NCBI GenBank assembly: GCA_921293015.1
Contig: OV121093.1
Location: 3,209,027-3,273,026, forward strand
From: Phorcus lineatus
Lineage: Eukaryota; Mollusca; Gastropoda; Trochida; Trochidae
Direction: 5' to 3'
DNA: 64,000 nucleotides
Shown here: piece by piece, positions 22,501 to 34,292 of the stretch
How positions within the stretch are numbered: the stretch's first letter is position 1
Layout: every line of letters begins with the position of its first letter
Program-made: the position numbers and the translations under genes
Notes under the pieces: model-generated
What the model was told of the DNA's origin: nothing
The model's database searches: none
The model's input: the letters and a program-made list of their open reading frames with translations, nothing else

Positions 22501-25500
22501 ATTGCCGATGAAACTGCTTCTACTGCCTACAAAACTTCTCATGAGGCTCAAGAAACCAGTAATGGACCAAACAACATTGCCGATGAAACTGCTTCTACTG
22601 CCTACAAAACTTCTCATGAGGCTCAAGAAACCAGTAATGGACCAAACAACATTGCCGATGAAACTGCTTCTACTGCCTACAAAACGTCTCATGAAGCTCA
22701 AGAAACCAGTAATGGACCAAACAACATTGCCGATGAAACTGCTTCTACTGCCTACAAAACTTCTCATGAAGCTCAAGAAACCAGTAATGGACCAAACAAC
22801 ATTGCCGATGAAACTGCTTCTACTGCCTACAAAACTTCTCATGAGGCTCAAGAAACTAGTAATGGACCAAACAACATTGCCGATGAAACTGCTTCTACTG
22901 CCTACAAAACGTCTCATGAAGCTCAAGAAACCAGTAATGGACCAAACAACATTGCCGATGAAACTGCTTCTACTGCCTACAAAACGTCTCATGAAGCTCA
23001 AGAAACCAGTAATGGACCAAACAACATTGCCGATGAAACTGCTTCTACTGCCTACAAAACTTCTCATGAGGCTCAAGAAACCAGTAATGGACCAAACAAC
23101 ATTGCCGATGAAACTGCTTCTACTGCCTACAAAACTTCTCATGAGGCTGATGAAACCAGAAATCCACCAAACGACTATGGACCAAAAAGGTTCTTGAAGT
23201 CGAATGCAAAGCAAAAATATGAAGCTAGTGAAAGTGACAGCAATATATCTTCAGGTGCCGATTCTGGCAGTGAATATATTCCTGGCAGTTCAGAGTCTGA
23301 TCCTGAATCTGATTCAGCTTCCAAGGTCTATCCATGTTTAAAGCCAATAGCAAAGAAGATCAGATCTGAATATACTGACACATATTCCATTGAAGTCATT
23401 ACAACAAACAACAAAGACGGCAGGGTGTATGACAAAAAACACTACTGTCTCTTTTGTGAAAAACCTCAATCAAAATTGCCTCGACATTTGGAAACTGCGC
23501 ATGGAGAGGAGGTAGAGGTGGCACAATTTCTCATCGAAAAAGATCCAACGCAAAGGAAACAGAGAATTAAAAAACTGAGAAATATGGGTAATCATCTACA
23601 TAACACCAAAGTTATGGTTGAGGGCTCTGGGAACTTGATCGTCTCTTATAGACCCGAGTTTGGAACTTCTTGGAAGGATTACGTTCCTTGTGAGTACTGT
23701 TTGGGCTATTACGTCGGCAGAGATCTTTGGAAACACACAAGAAGATGCGAGTTGGCTCCAGTGCAGGGAAAACACAGAAGGGTCCTCCAAAATGCTCGGT
23801 TGCTGCTGCCGACGCCTGAATCGACAAGCGGTTTCAATGAAATTATTTCGTCGTTGAGAAATGACACTATTGGTATGGCTTGTAAAGGCGATTCCCTGAT
23901 TAAGAAACTGGGAGAGAAGCTGTATCTGAAACAAGGCCATGACAAGGAACAACTGGTCTACATCAGAAATTCAATGAGAGAACTTGGCAGATTACTCCTC
24001 CAGATGAGAAAAACAATCGGACCAGCAGATGCTAATCTTGAATGTTTCATTGATCCTAAACATTTCAGAAAGGTGCTCACCTGTGCTAAAGAAGTCTCCG
24101 GGTTTGATCCTGAAACACATCTTTTTGAGACACCGTCATTGGCACTCAAACTTGGTGGTACACTGAAAAAATGCGCTAAAATCCTGAAGCGTGACAGCAT
24201 TATAACAAGCGACACAGACGCCAAACAGCGAGCAAATGATTTTGCCGAATTGTGTCAGATGGAATGGACTGACGAAATGGCAACACATGCGCTTCGGACT
24301 CTCTCTGAAAATCAGAGAAATAAAGTCAAGCTTTTACCACTTACAAAAGATGTGATGATTCTATCACAATACATTCGCAAAGTTGGTGAGGAAGCTTGCA
24401 CAAATCTAAGCCATACATTTTCTCCAGAAGCATGGGAAATGCTTAATGAAGTAGCCCTTGTCTCGTTGATCCTGTTCAACAGACGGAGACAAGGAGAAGT
24501 TTCAAAAATGAAGTTAGCTGACTTACGTGAACAACACAAGACTAGTCAGCCTGACGTTTTGGATGGACTGTCGCCCCTTGAACAACACCTCTGCAGTGTC
24601 CTAAAGAGAGTTGAAATAATTGGGAAACGTGGGAGAATTGTTCCCATTATCATAACTTCCGAGATGAGCATATGGATAGACATTCTTGTCGAAAAGAGGA
24701 TAGACGCAGGGGTCCATGACGGCAACAAGTTTCTTTTTGCAAGACGAAATTATGGATCCTTAGGTCACATCAGAGGATGTGACGTTTTGAGATCGTTCAG
24801 TGAACGATGCGGAGCCAAACGCCCACTATGTCTCCGATCAACAAAGCTTCGAAAACAGATCGGGACTCTGTCACAAATCTTGAATTTAAAAGAGAATGAA
24901 CTTGACATCCTGGCCAATTTTCTTGGCCATGACATAAGAGTCCATAGACAATATTATAGGTTACCGGAAGAAACTATACAGGTGGCAAAAGTGTCAAAGA
25001 TTTTGCTTTCTCTTGAGAAGGGACAGTTAAGCAAGCAGAAAGGAAAGAGTTTGGACGAGATTGAGGTTGACGTAGATGAAGGTATGATTTTTGTCACTCT
25101 CTATTACGTAATATTCATAATTTTACAATGTTGTGATACAACCATCATCTATATGACAACTAAGTTGATTTATATGAAAGATATATCTTCGCATACTGGT
25201 CATGTACATATAAAGCATGTTGATTCATTTCAACCATACATGTAATTCGGAATGATAAAATATATATTATTATGAAATGTTCCAATAAATAAGTAACATG
25301 GAATGATTTTTTATGTTACAGAAATAGACCTGGGTCCTGAACAATGTGATCCAGATGAAGACGATGACGATGATGCCAGCGATGGTGATCTTGACACTGA
25401 CGAGGATGCTGCAGTTCGAGGTAGTTCGATGTTTTGTTGTATTGCTATACTGATAACTTTTACTGTATCAAAGTGTCAAACAGACAATTGTCACATTCCT

Positions 25501-26335
25501 TCATGATGCAAGAATAACCTGTGACTTACTCTTAAAATTCTTTCATGTCTTTTGAATTTAAGAAATACTGACAAAATAGAAAGTCAGTTACAGAAAAGGT
25601 TCAATTTTCAGATTTGATTGAGACAAAAAACAGCTTGAGCGTTCCGAAGAGAAAATGTGAGTAACTATTATGTTTATAGAATCGTTTCTGAAAAACGCAA
25701 AGGTGTCATTTTTCTGAGAAAAAAAAGGAATTTAAAAGACGCTTAAAATTTAGACAAAGGTTTTACTCTTATTCTTTTCCCATTGTTGTAATTTCCTGTT
25801 TATACATGTGTTTTTAATGACTCATGGAGATTTTGATCTCTACGAAAACCATGCTAGATTTGTTGAATTAAATATTTACATTGTATAAAGGGACACAGGG
25901 CATCATAGCCATATATATTATATTCATGTAGCGTTCATATAGCGACTTTTCACCCTATAGAGCATGCTAAACGCGCAATGTACTTTTAAGTGACGGAGGA
26001 AAACTTTGATTTATTGATGGTGTGTAAATGATTTGTATATTATTTAAATACCACTCCGACCAAAAGTAACTATATAGATTCCCAGCTGGTGGACAGGTCG
26101 TAATGCGTACACTGCCTGATTCTACATGTCATATATTTCCCTGACAAAGCAAAAACGCTTTCACATGTATAAATATGCTTATATAACGTATGATCCTACC
26201 TAGCACTTGCACTAAAACTGAATTGTTGCAATTTCAGGCACAAAGAGGCCATGGACTGAGATAGAAAAAGAGGCAGTTAAGAAGTATTTCCACAGGAACA
26301 TTGTAATGCAAAAGCTACCAGGAAAAGGGAGATAG
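19560..26335 (+). CDS. Multi-exon TFIIS-N / SET (KMT5A-like) / zinc finger / tyrosine-recombinase fusion protein, 3' end frameshifted
   Basis: Exons read from splice sites and phase: 19560-19630, 19779-19880, 20060-20137, 20310-20343, 20514-20612, 20903-21041, 21169-21364, 21454-21475, 22013-25081, 25322-25420, 25612-25656, 26238-26335; all junctions keep frame. The 5' end is not found. Order: TFIIS N-terminal-like helices (exons 1-3); a SET domain close to KMT5A/SET8 (GKGVFSNRQF..., GRYIND, NC, GEELRYSYG; the usual NH of the SET pseudoknot is ND); fifteen 25-residue repeats; an acidic linker; C2H2 (23443-23502) and C2HC (23689-23750) fingers; and a tyrosine recombinase with RRRQGE (24481-24498), TKLRK (24841-24855), LGHD and YY (24952-24957). 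The His expected before LRK is Thr. SET enzymes of this type methylate H4K20; Crypton-type recombinases move DNA. The last exon reads a W..E..AV..YF..I segment, then a stop one base out of frame. This could be a domesticated gene or a mobile element's own gene. Confidence 0.8.
22075..23160 (+). repeat. Coding minisatellite: 15 units of exactly 75 bp
   Basis: The marker 'tctcatga(a/g)g(c/t)t' recurs from 22088 to 23138, fourteen exact 75-bp steps with no indel. Each unit encodes 25 residues (YKTSHEAQETSNGPNNIADE register). Variation is mostly silent (acg/act, gaa/gag); rare replacements give V for A in unit 2 and Y for D after it. The last unit is degenerate (ADETRNPPN). Because 75 is divisible by 3, frames on both strands stay open through the array. 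Confidence 0.97.
25082..26237 (+). other. Introns between the last exons of the SET-recombinase gene
   Basis: Donors GTATGA (25082), GTAGTT (25421) and GTGAGT (25657) pair with acceptors ending at 25321, 25611 and 26237. The acidic exon 25322-25420 and the 45-nt exon 25612-25656 lie inside. The large open frame could also run past the donor at 25082 to 25245, which would be an intron-retention product with a low-complexity tail. Confidence 0.6.
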
Positions 26336-28440
26336 ACCAGTGCTTATCTAAAGAAAAATCCCTGAAACACAGGTCTTGGAAAAATATTAAAGACTACATC
26401 AGAAATAATATGACTAAGACTAAAAGATGAGTTATTGTAAAAAGAACACTTCGAAATGTGTTAGTTCATTCAGAATTTCGATTTAAGTTGAGTATCACAA
26501 AACGTCAGATATTACTTGCTTATCCTGCATGAAGTTTCTGCCTCTCGGAAATGCGTACTTTACCATGTGTCATGTACTGACACCATAAATGTGTTTTTAT
26601 TATATATTTTTGTTCGTGGATGATTCCAAAAACGTTTGACATTGTATTCACTCGAAATTGTGACAGATGTTGTGACAAAGACTAACTTAAAGTCTAATAC
26701 CCTTTTAAGAATATATATTAGAATAGAGAAATTTAGTATGGTATATGCAGATAAATTCTAACGATTGAATTGACAGTCCTATCGGTGTGTTTTTTTATCA
26801 CAATTCAAGAGTACTAGATATGTATATCACATGATTGTTTCGGACTTATTTTCCCAAATATCATTGAGGGTATGATTTTAGTCGAATACATGTAGATATG
26901 AATTTTTTTAAATGAAACAAACGCATCACTGAATTCTTTTGAATTTCGTATAATATTCCGATAGGACTGTCCCTTTAAGGGGGCAGTAAAACGTGTTTTG
27001 AAAATATATTTCCATCTTACCATGTTAGGTAAATGCTAAGACAAAACAAATGTATTGTCGCAATCCTTATTCCTATCATCAGCAGTAAGAGAAGAAACAA
27101 TATCATACAAATATCCTTGGCGACCATTTGATTATATGATATTAATCATAAGGTAGATAAATGGCTTTTATGCATCTTTCTGCGTTTTTCATTTTTCTAA
27201 GATTACCTAATTTTCTTAAAACAATGTGTTTCTACCCCTTTTAAACATACATGTATACATTTGATTAACTTGCCTATGTAAAACTTTGTTTGATTCTGCA
27301 TGAGATTCATTTCTGTTATTTTGATGATAATGCTCATATATGTCATCTTCGTGGAGAGGAGAGCATGTTGATACTTCTCCCATTTTATGAATTTAATGGA
27401 TTTTATCTCCCATTATTCATACGCTTGTTAAATTTCCAAAGCAAATGCCTTGTGCCAAGTCCTCAATGCTGGGCAAAAAAGACAACAGTGTTTTTGTACG
27501 CCAGAAACTGTATATACTTTCATGTACTAAAAGTCTATAATGTCAATAAAGGTTTTGATCATAAAGCAAATTGGTTTTTTTTATATTTTACGTATTGCAG
27601 TCTGCTAAGTAACATGTTATTTGACAGCCATCGAACAATGTGGACATCACCTTTTGTTGATTCATCACAAGAAGTCATATATTAGTTACAGTCACAAGAT
27701 AGTGAGCATGTGTTTTGTTTATGTCAGACATTGTTCTTTGCTTATAAAACAGATTAATGATATGGGTTACAGTAACTGAGTAACAACTGTTCGAATACTT
27801 ATCCCCCTTTAGCTTTGGCTTAGTCTTGATATATCCAGAAGTTTCAAGAGCAAATTAGCAAATAATTTATGTTAGAATTAAACAACCTATTAGGCATTCC
27901 ACAGATTCTTCAGTACAATACTTCATATTATGTGAAATATCTGCAGTCTTATTGATAAGATTATAACATGAACACTCTGCAACCCTGCTGATTGATTGTT
28001 ATTGTGGATTAGGTGAACAAGAAAAAATGGTTTCTGTGTATGTCCTAATCATGTTTATATGACTTATTCCTCTACTCGGCATTTCATCTGCTTAAAGTTG
28101 TTACAAACAACTAATAGTATTAACCGCTTATCTTAATGATTTTAGGTCAAGATAAAGCCAAATGATTTTTGATGTTCCATCAATCATGTATATGAAATCG
28201 TAAATCAAAATTCCCTTGGTCCCAAAATGCAATAAAAATGGTCAGTTATGTTCAATCTTTTTTTATATAAGAAATAATTTTCCATCGTAAACTGTAAAGG
28301 AGTTTGATAGTAACTGAGACAAATGATGTTGGTCCAAATTGACTTTTAGTGAACACAAGTTGATATTGTACTCTGCCGATTACGTGATTACATTTCAAAA
28401 ATGAAATTCCAGATCAAATATATATATGTCCGACGTTTGA
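26336..28440. other. 3' flank of the SET-recombinase gene; first 95 bp is an out-of-frame gene remnant
   Basis: From 26330 to the TGA ending at 26430, the next frame continues the protein's expected tail (IDQCLSKE..., RSWKNIKDYIRN). The rest is AT-rich with no convincing gene. A 131-codon frame at 27290-27685 has no recognisable features and is probably chance. Confidence 0.5.
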
Positions 28441-28451
28441 TACTGAAATCT

Positions 28452-28755
28452 ACAGTGTGTGTCCCCGTTTTGAACACAAATTGTGAAATATGTGTGTGTC
28501 CCCGGTTTGATAGAGCCGCATAACACACAACTGTCCCCAGTTAGGTGTCATGGTTACATACAGTGTGTATGCAGTGTGTGTCCTCGGTTTGATTGTATAA
28601 ATGATGTTTGACAAAAGTCAGCTGACGAAAAAATCCATTTGCCAGGCTACTACCGTAATTATTATCAATTGAAAAGTACATTTTTTGTCCAAAAATCTCC
28701 ACAAATAAAGACGTCCCCGTTTGGATAGGATACAACATGTGTCCCCGGTTGGCAC
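28452..28755. repeat. Inverted cluster of the ACCGGGGAC motif (reads GTCCCCGGTTTG)
   Basis: Six copies of GTCC(C/T)C(G/A)(G)TTTG-like sequence (about 28460, 28498, 28529, 28579, 28711, 28740), all in the opposite orientation to the 16-19 kb clusters. The last one is followed by GGCACCCTTTAC, whose reverse complement (GTAAAGGGTGCC) resembles GTTAAAGGTGTC just before the first motif at 3.7 kb. A GT dinucleotide tract follows at 28770-28787. Confidence 0.7.
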
Positions 28756-28789
28756 CCTTTACATGAATATGTGTGTGTGTGTGTGTAAT

Positions 28790-30930
28790 AACATGTGTCT
28801 GTTTTTACAGTTCTCACTCTTCTTGCACAGCGTGAAAAATCAGACCTATTTTTAGTACCATGTCTACGTATGGTACTCTGGTAACTATGAGTGATGATTG
28901 AGTCTCGAATGGATGGTCTGAATAAATTGTTGTTTATACAGACTATCCATTAGAACATTAGTGATTAAACATCCAAGAATATGTAAACTTTCTTGGTCAA
29001 AGCACAATTAATTGTACAATACTCTCATCAATGCGCACTTCATATAAGATGGATGGAAATAGTATAAGAAAATCTTGGTGACGGAATAGAATTATGAACG
29101 TTGACACCATAAAAGAGAATGATGGAATTCCACAGTTTTTACTCCTTCCTTGTCACTGTCCTATTAACAAACATGCAGTTTACACTTGGAGGTCTGACAG
29201 TGCCAGTGATAGAAATTTGATTGATTGATGTTGTCTGGAATATTGTGTCTTTATATTTCATAGTCACAGATGGTATATTTCCCACATAAATAGTATATAC
29301 TCATGGGTTCAACAGAACTTTCTAAATAAAGTATAGATCATCAATTAAACAACTTATTTTGAAATGACAGCGGGAAAGACCCTTTTAAACTTCTTTTTAT
29401 AAACACTCTTGAAATGTTATTATGAAAACAATTGGAAGGGGTGATGTACAAACAATTGCAATCCTACAAATATTTGAATTGTATACATAAAAATGCATGC
29501 ACGCTGAACATGAAAGCAAGTCGGACAAAGTGCAATTTGATTTAAATGATGATTTTTTTAATGGCAATTCGTGTCTTCAACACGAATAGTGTTATCAATT
29601 TATTTTTTACTTCTACCGATATTCAACATTTATTCTTTTAAATTCCTATTTCCTATCAACTATTTGAACATTAGCAACCAAACCTTAGAGTTAACCATCT
29701 CAAAGACACGGACACAAATTGGATAAAATTCATTTCAATCTCAAAACTGTAAACACTAGATGTGACCACATTTGCCCAGGTACTCTGAGTAGGTTACACA
29801 AATTTTGTGTGAATAAAATAATTATTTTCTCAAATACCAACAAAAGCACAAACCATTCAAGGAGGATGATTTATTGAAATAATTTTCTATTTTAGCGATA
29901 TGACATAGTCATATATCAAAGGGAAAAGTAACTCAAAACTCCCTTCCCCTCACAGCTCCACTGATTACTTTTATCACTAGACACTAACCTCTTTGTTTGT
30001 GTGGGATGATTAGAATGATAACACTTGTGTCAAGAAGAGTTTTGGGGAAATTGAGGTGATGTCAGGAAATAGTAAATAAATGGTTCCAATTGAAATGCAA
30101 TGTATTTGTATCAGTAATAAATCAAATTACTACTGCTACTGCCCCTTTAAACACCCTTTTTTTCAATTCCAATGAATTGAGATTTAGTTTATATCAACAC
30201 TGCTTCAATATATATATAAAAAAAAAACTGTGCCTGTGTCTGTTTCCTGTTAATTTATTTCAACATAAAAACTCACCGCTTGTTAATGTAGTTTAGTTGC
30301 AAGTCTATTTATTGTATAAACATTTAAACTGCGAAATTAATATGGGGAGGAGAAGGTTTGCACTTTCAAACAAACATTCACAAAATACCATTTCGAATGC
30401 CTGGCAGACATTATGACAACTTATATAAAAAGATCTCTATGCCTTTGACAACAGTTTGGACCAAATCACCATGGATTTCTCACTATTGTTTGATAACACC
30501 AGAAGCAACTTTCAATTTACCTTTGGACAGAACCCAACGTTAATTTTATCATATGAGGTATCAGCAAAACTGAAAAATACTTCTTGCGGGAACAGGAAAC
30601 CTATGATGATCGGTGTCGTCAGCAAGGAATGTTTTATTTCACACATTGTGCCCAGCTTATGGAGACTGTTGCTGGCACAGTTTTATTTACTGTCGTCTTC
30701 AGAAGACTCTTAAAGTTAAACGTTCGGACTATCCGAGGACAATAGTTCTCAATATTGATGTAATGAAGAGAGTTGAGGAGAAGCCGAACTCACCATTACC
30801 CACTTCAATTATGAGTTCGCACATTTGATTTAAAAGGTAAGTTCACTCTAAGTTAAAAGTGTAACAACAAATATGATTCATTAGTCTGATCCAGTATACA
30901 CAAGTAGAACACGTGTTAATTTGAGTTTGC
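28790..30930. other. Largely non-coding stretch
   Basis: No supported gene. A cluster of short overlapping frames on the plus strand at 30358-30828 has slightly higher GC than its surroundings and could be a decayed exon or element, but I recognise no motif. Confidence 0.4.
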
Positions 30931-30931
30931 T

Positions 30932-31712
30932 TACTGTAAAATCATTTATTTTCGTGGGGTGTTATTTTCGCGCAAACATAAAAAATGACTGATTCGCGGG
31001 GTTTAATTTTCGCGCACATCGACTTAGCAGTAGCAAAAATTTAGTGAGCAAAACTACATGCACCGTGCAGCAAAGATTACAGTGAAACTAGTAGTAATTA
31101 TCCGTAATTAACTTATAAAAACAATAAAATTTATTCAAAAAGTCAATGATCAAAATTTGTGTATTTATTGTCATTAAACGTATCCAAGTTTTGAAGTGGT
31201 AACGATACCTGTCGCCAAGTTTTCCCGGAAGTAAACATTTGGAACGGTTTAGTTTGATCTTTAACTACAAACAATAGTGTTCGAATGATGTAACTTCTCG
31301 AGATCTCGTTCTAAGAAATTTCATACCGAACCGAAAATATACCGAATTGAGGGTCCTGTACTGCAATACGCACCGAATCGAAGCTCAAGCGTACCGCAAT
31401 CAAAACATCAGGACACGCATATTGGCCATCAAGAGTGGATTCCGCATTCATTGTGATGACTGTGTTTGCACAACAAACAACGTGTAAATCGGCGTACACT
31501 CTTGTGAGAGCTTTAATTAGCGACTCGTCATTAATGAACGAAACATACATTCCTGTGAGTAATAAAATGTGTCAACCAAATTAATTGTCTGTTATTGGTT
31601 TTCTTCACGTTCATAACCATAATATTTTGCGATGTTTTATGCATTTCGCATTATGGCATTGCGCGAAAAGCGCGAAAATTAAACCCCCGCAAAATATTAT
31701 GATTTTACAGTA
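30932..31712. mobile_element. MITE-like element with TACTGTAAAATCAT termini
   Basis: The left end TACTGTAAAATCAT and the right end ATGATTTTACAGTA are inverted. Both continue inward with TTTTCG/GCGGGGGT...TTTTCGCGC-like text for about 43 bp. The element is 781 bp with no transposase. The target-site duplication is not clear. I recall similar TGTAAAATCAT...CGCG termini as common in marine invertebrate genomes, unverified. Confidence 0.65.
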
Positions 31713-31714
31713 TG

Positions 31715-32845
31715 TGATTTGTACTCTCAGGTGTGTTGACCAGTTAAACTAAAAAGTCATGTAATGTATTATAGAGAACACCAGAGAGGATGGGTTTTTT
31801 TCTTTTGCTTTTATAACCTAAGTAATAGAAATTGAAAAAATGGATAGTATCCTCTTAACCAAATAATTCTGTTTCTTAAGTCATATCAGGGGGTGTATCA
31901 CTAATGTTTATTTATGACTATCTTCTTTAAACAAAGCAAATGAGAAATGCCTTCTGTTCCTGATTTTAGTGCAAAAACACTGTGGTACATGCTTTTGAAA
32001 TTGGATTATATGTCCTGTTTTTGTCCCCATTAGTAAGTTTCTAAAATCACTATCAATGACAAGGGATTCTCTTAAAGTGACATAGAGTATGTTTTAAATA
32101 TTTTTATGTGACTTAGTTAAGAGTCAAAGTAGAGAAACTCTATAGCTAAGTTGAAATAATCTCATAAAACTTACATGTTCATCCTCGAAATACCAAAATT
32201 ATGTTGTTTACTTGTTTTTAATGATTATCTTAAAACGGCCATATAAATGTTAATAATTAAAATTATGTGACCTGCTTAACACTATCAAAACATATTTGTT
32301 GTTCTGTATGCTCTTAATAAGTTTCAAAAATTACGTCCGGCGTCTATTCGAGGAAATACGGTACCATTCTAGATGTTACTTATTTATTTCTGAAGAGTAT
32401 ATTCCTGTAGAATTCTGAAGACGTGTATGTCATTTTCATCCTCTACGTTGTAAGCTTAGAAGGGGTTATGACCTGTATCAAGTGAACAATGAAGTTCTGT
32501 TTTTTATCCTGTTGGGTTTTTTTAATATTGAGAATACTTCCTTGCAGCCAGACATTTCAGAGTAGAAGTTCATCAGCACTTGATTTTAAAATTTTCACGT
32601 TTTTATATTTTTACCCAATGTTTTAACAGAGTGAGTGAACTGATTAAATACAAAAAGAAGAAGAATTGACTGAATGAAAATAAATATTTCTACTTCATGA
32701 GATGAGAAAAACGTACTATTTGATTTGAATTGGTTAACAGTATATCTATTGAATTCCTAAAATAGAGTAAAATGATGCTATCAATGAGGAACCAACTCAC
32801 TCACACCATAGTCTTATGATATCATTCCTTTGCAAAAATCATGTG
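31715..32845. other. Non-coding stretch, nothing recognised
   Basis: AT-rich, with no open frame of note on either strand. Confidence 0.5.
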
Positions 32846-32847
32846 AA

Positions 32848-33167
32848 TGAGGTGAGGTGAGGTGAGTTGGGGTTTAACGCCGCTTTCAACATTATTTCAC
32901 TTATATCGCGGCTGCTAGTATTATTGCAGGGAGAAGGCCGCAACACTATAGTGGCTATGCATTGCGGTGAAACCTGCGAGCATCGGCTGGAACTAGCGAA
33001 CCATGGGTGGTACTGCGCTGAATTTCAGTGTATCATTGCACCCAAACATGACTGCGTGTAGAACAGTTCTCTACTGCAGACAAAGTTGCCGAGCCCCTGG
33101 CGGGATTCGAACCACGGACCTCCTGATCCGAAGCCGAACGCGCTAACCACTGCGCTATCCCGCCCCC
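32848..33167 (-). mobile_element. tRNA-derived SINE, near full length
   Basis: On the minus strand it starts GGGGGCGGGATAGCGCAGTG (pol III A box within a tRNA-like head), then B box GGTTCGAATCCC, a body containing GCAATGCATAGCCAC, and a tail GGCGTTAAACCCCAACTCAC. Copies lie at 54028-54225, 55312-55480, 55832-56078, 58488-58893 and 61990-62125. Confidence 0.9.
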
Positions 33168-33451
33168 TTATGTGAATGATTACTCTCAAGGAAGAAATAA
33201 CAAGTGAAATACAGAGTAGCAATGCATGTTTATTAGAAGCCTCATACATGTATTTAAATGATAATGATAGCAATACCGTTGTAGTTAACTACGTCTCCAA
33301 TATGAAGTTTATTAAAAAGCACCAATTATATGTAATAATAATTATTATGGTAATATAAATATGTTGTTTGAAGAGCACAGTCTGTAGTTAGTTCATCTGA
33401 AGACTGCTTGAGGAATGGATTGTCTTCCTCTTGGCTTTTAGTAGCACATAT

Positions 33452-34196
33452 TTAACACTTTTGTGTATGTGGGTTAAGATAGTTCAACTTTTGAGGTACA
33501 ACATCACTTGATAATTGATGATGGATCCAACACAGACGTTTAAGAAGATATCGTCCCTTGTGGTGATCTATTAGAAGTGTAGTCTTCACTGAAATAAATA
33601 TGGTAAAAACATTTAACATGACCTATTGACAAAGCAAGTTAATCATAAAATCTTCAGAAAAAAAACAAATACATAATACCTGGAAGTACTGCACCTACAA
33701 GATTTGGTGGTTTAGATAAGACATATAATATACAAAAGGTGTAAAATGATTGGCTCGCCTCACAAAATGTCTGTGAGTCATCCTCGGTAACTCCATCCTC
33801 AGTACAATGAAAGAACCGTATCTTGTTGAAGTTTCGATTGTTCCTGGACTTTGCTTGGCCCATGAATATCATATGTATCGAAGACATCAGCACCTCACTA
33901 TATTGCTCGTTCAGAAGTACGTCATATTTGATGCCTTTTCTGACTGCTTGGGTCAAGATAATCCTCCATAGAGATTCATTCTTTATATTTATCTTCTCAG
34001 TAGTGAGAATCAACAACAGTAGGTTTTTGGGTAGGTCACTTATTCTACACCTGGTAGAACTTTCTTGATATAAACCATCCTTATCGACCTTCTTCATCAA
34101 TTCTTCTCTTGATATGTTGACCACCTCTGGTTTAAACACCTTCCTCTCAGGGCTCTTGTCAACAGTGGACGCTGCTCGCTTGAGGGATGAAGCCAT
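33452..34196 (-). CDS. Unrecognised two-exon gene, family X (MASSL start), intact copy
   Basis: Minus strand. Exon 1 is 34196-33680 and exon 2 is 33588-33452; donor (CCAG|GTATTA) and acceptor (ATTTCAG) keep frame, for a product of about 217 residues. The protein starts MASSLKRAAS, has a basic N-terminus, a core DLPKNLLLLILTTEKI followed by ESLWRIILTQAV, and a segment ending MIFMGQAKSRNNRNFNK. A relative at 60862-61272 shares MASSL, DLPRN.LL, ES..KVILT and FCGQRKSKTNRKYNK, so the family is real. The start is the first ATG after a TATA box. The fold and function are unknown to me. The LPKNLLL..IL region faintly recalls F-box/leucine-rich helices, but I would not assign it. Confidence 0.6.
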
Positions 34197-34280
34197 CTTC
34201 TACTAATGTAAGCAACAACTTTGGGAAATCTTGTTGTGAAACTAGATGTGACTTGTGAATGAGATGTTGGAACATCTTAC

Positions 34281-34292
34281 CAGGATTTATAG
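34281..34292 (-). promoter_or_regulatory. TATA box of the family X gene
   Basis: On the minus strand GCTATAAATCC lies about 85-90 bp before the ATG at 34196, with CCAAT boxes farther upstream (about 34400 and 34440). The related gene at 61.27 kb has CTATAAAAACC at a similar distance. Confidence 0.5.

Noticed and set aside
22006-23214. Long open frames on the minus strand and in a second plus frame over the 75-bp repeats
   Set aside because: The period is a multiple of three, so any stop-free unit gives a long open frame in every such frame. Only the plus frame joined by splice phase to the SET and recombinase exons is meaningful.
27290-27685. 131-codon plus-strand frame
   Set aside because: Phe/Leu/Tyr-rich composition typical of AT-rich chance frames; no motif, no splice or promoter context.
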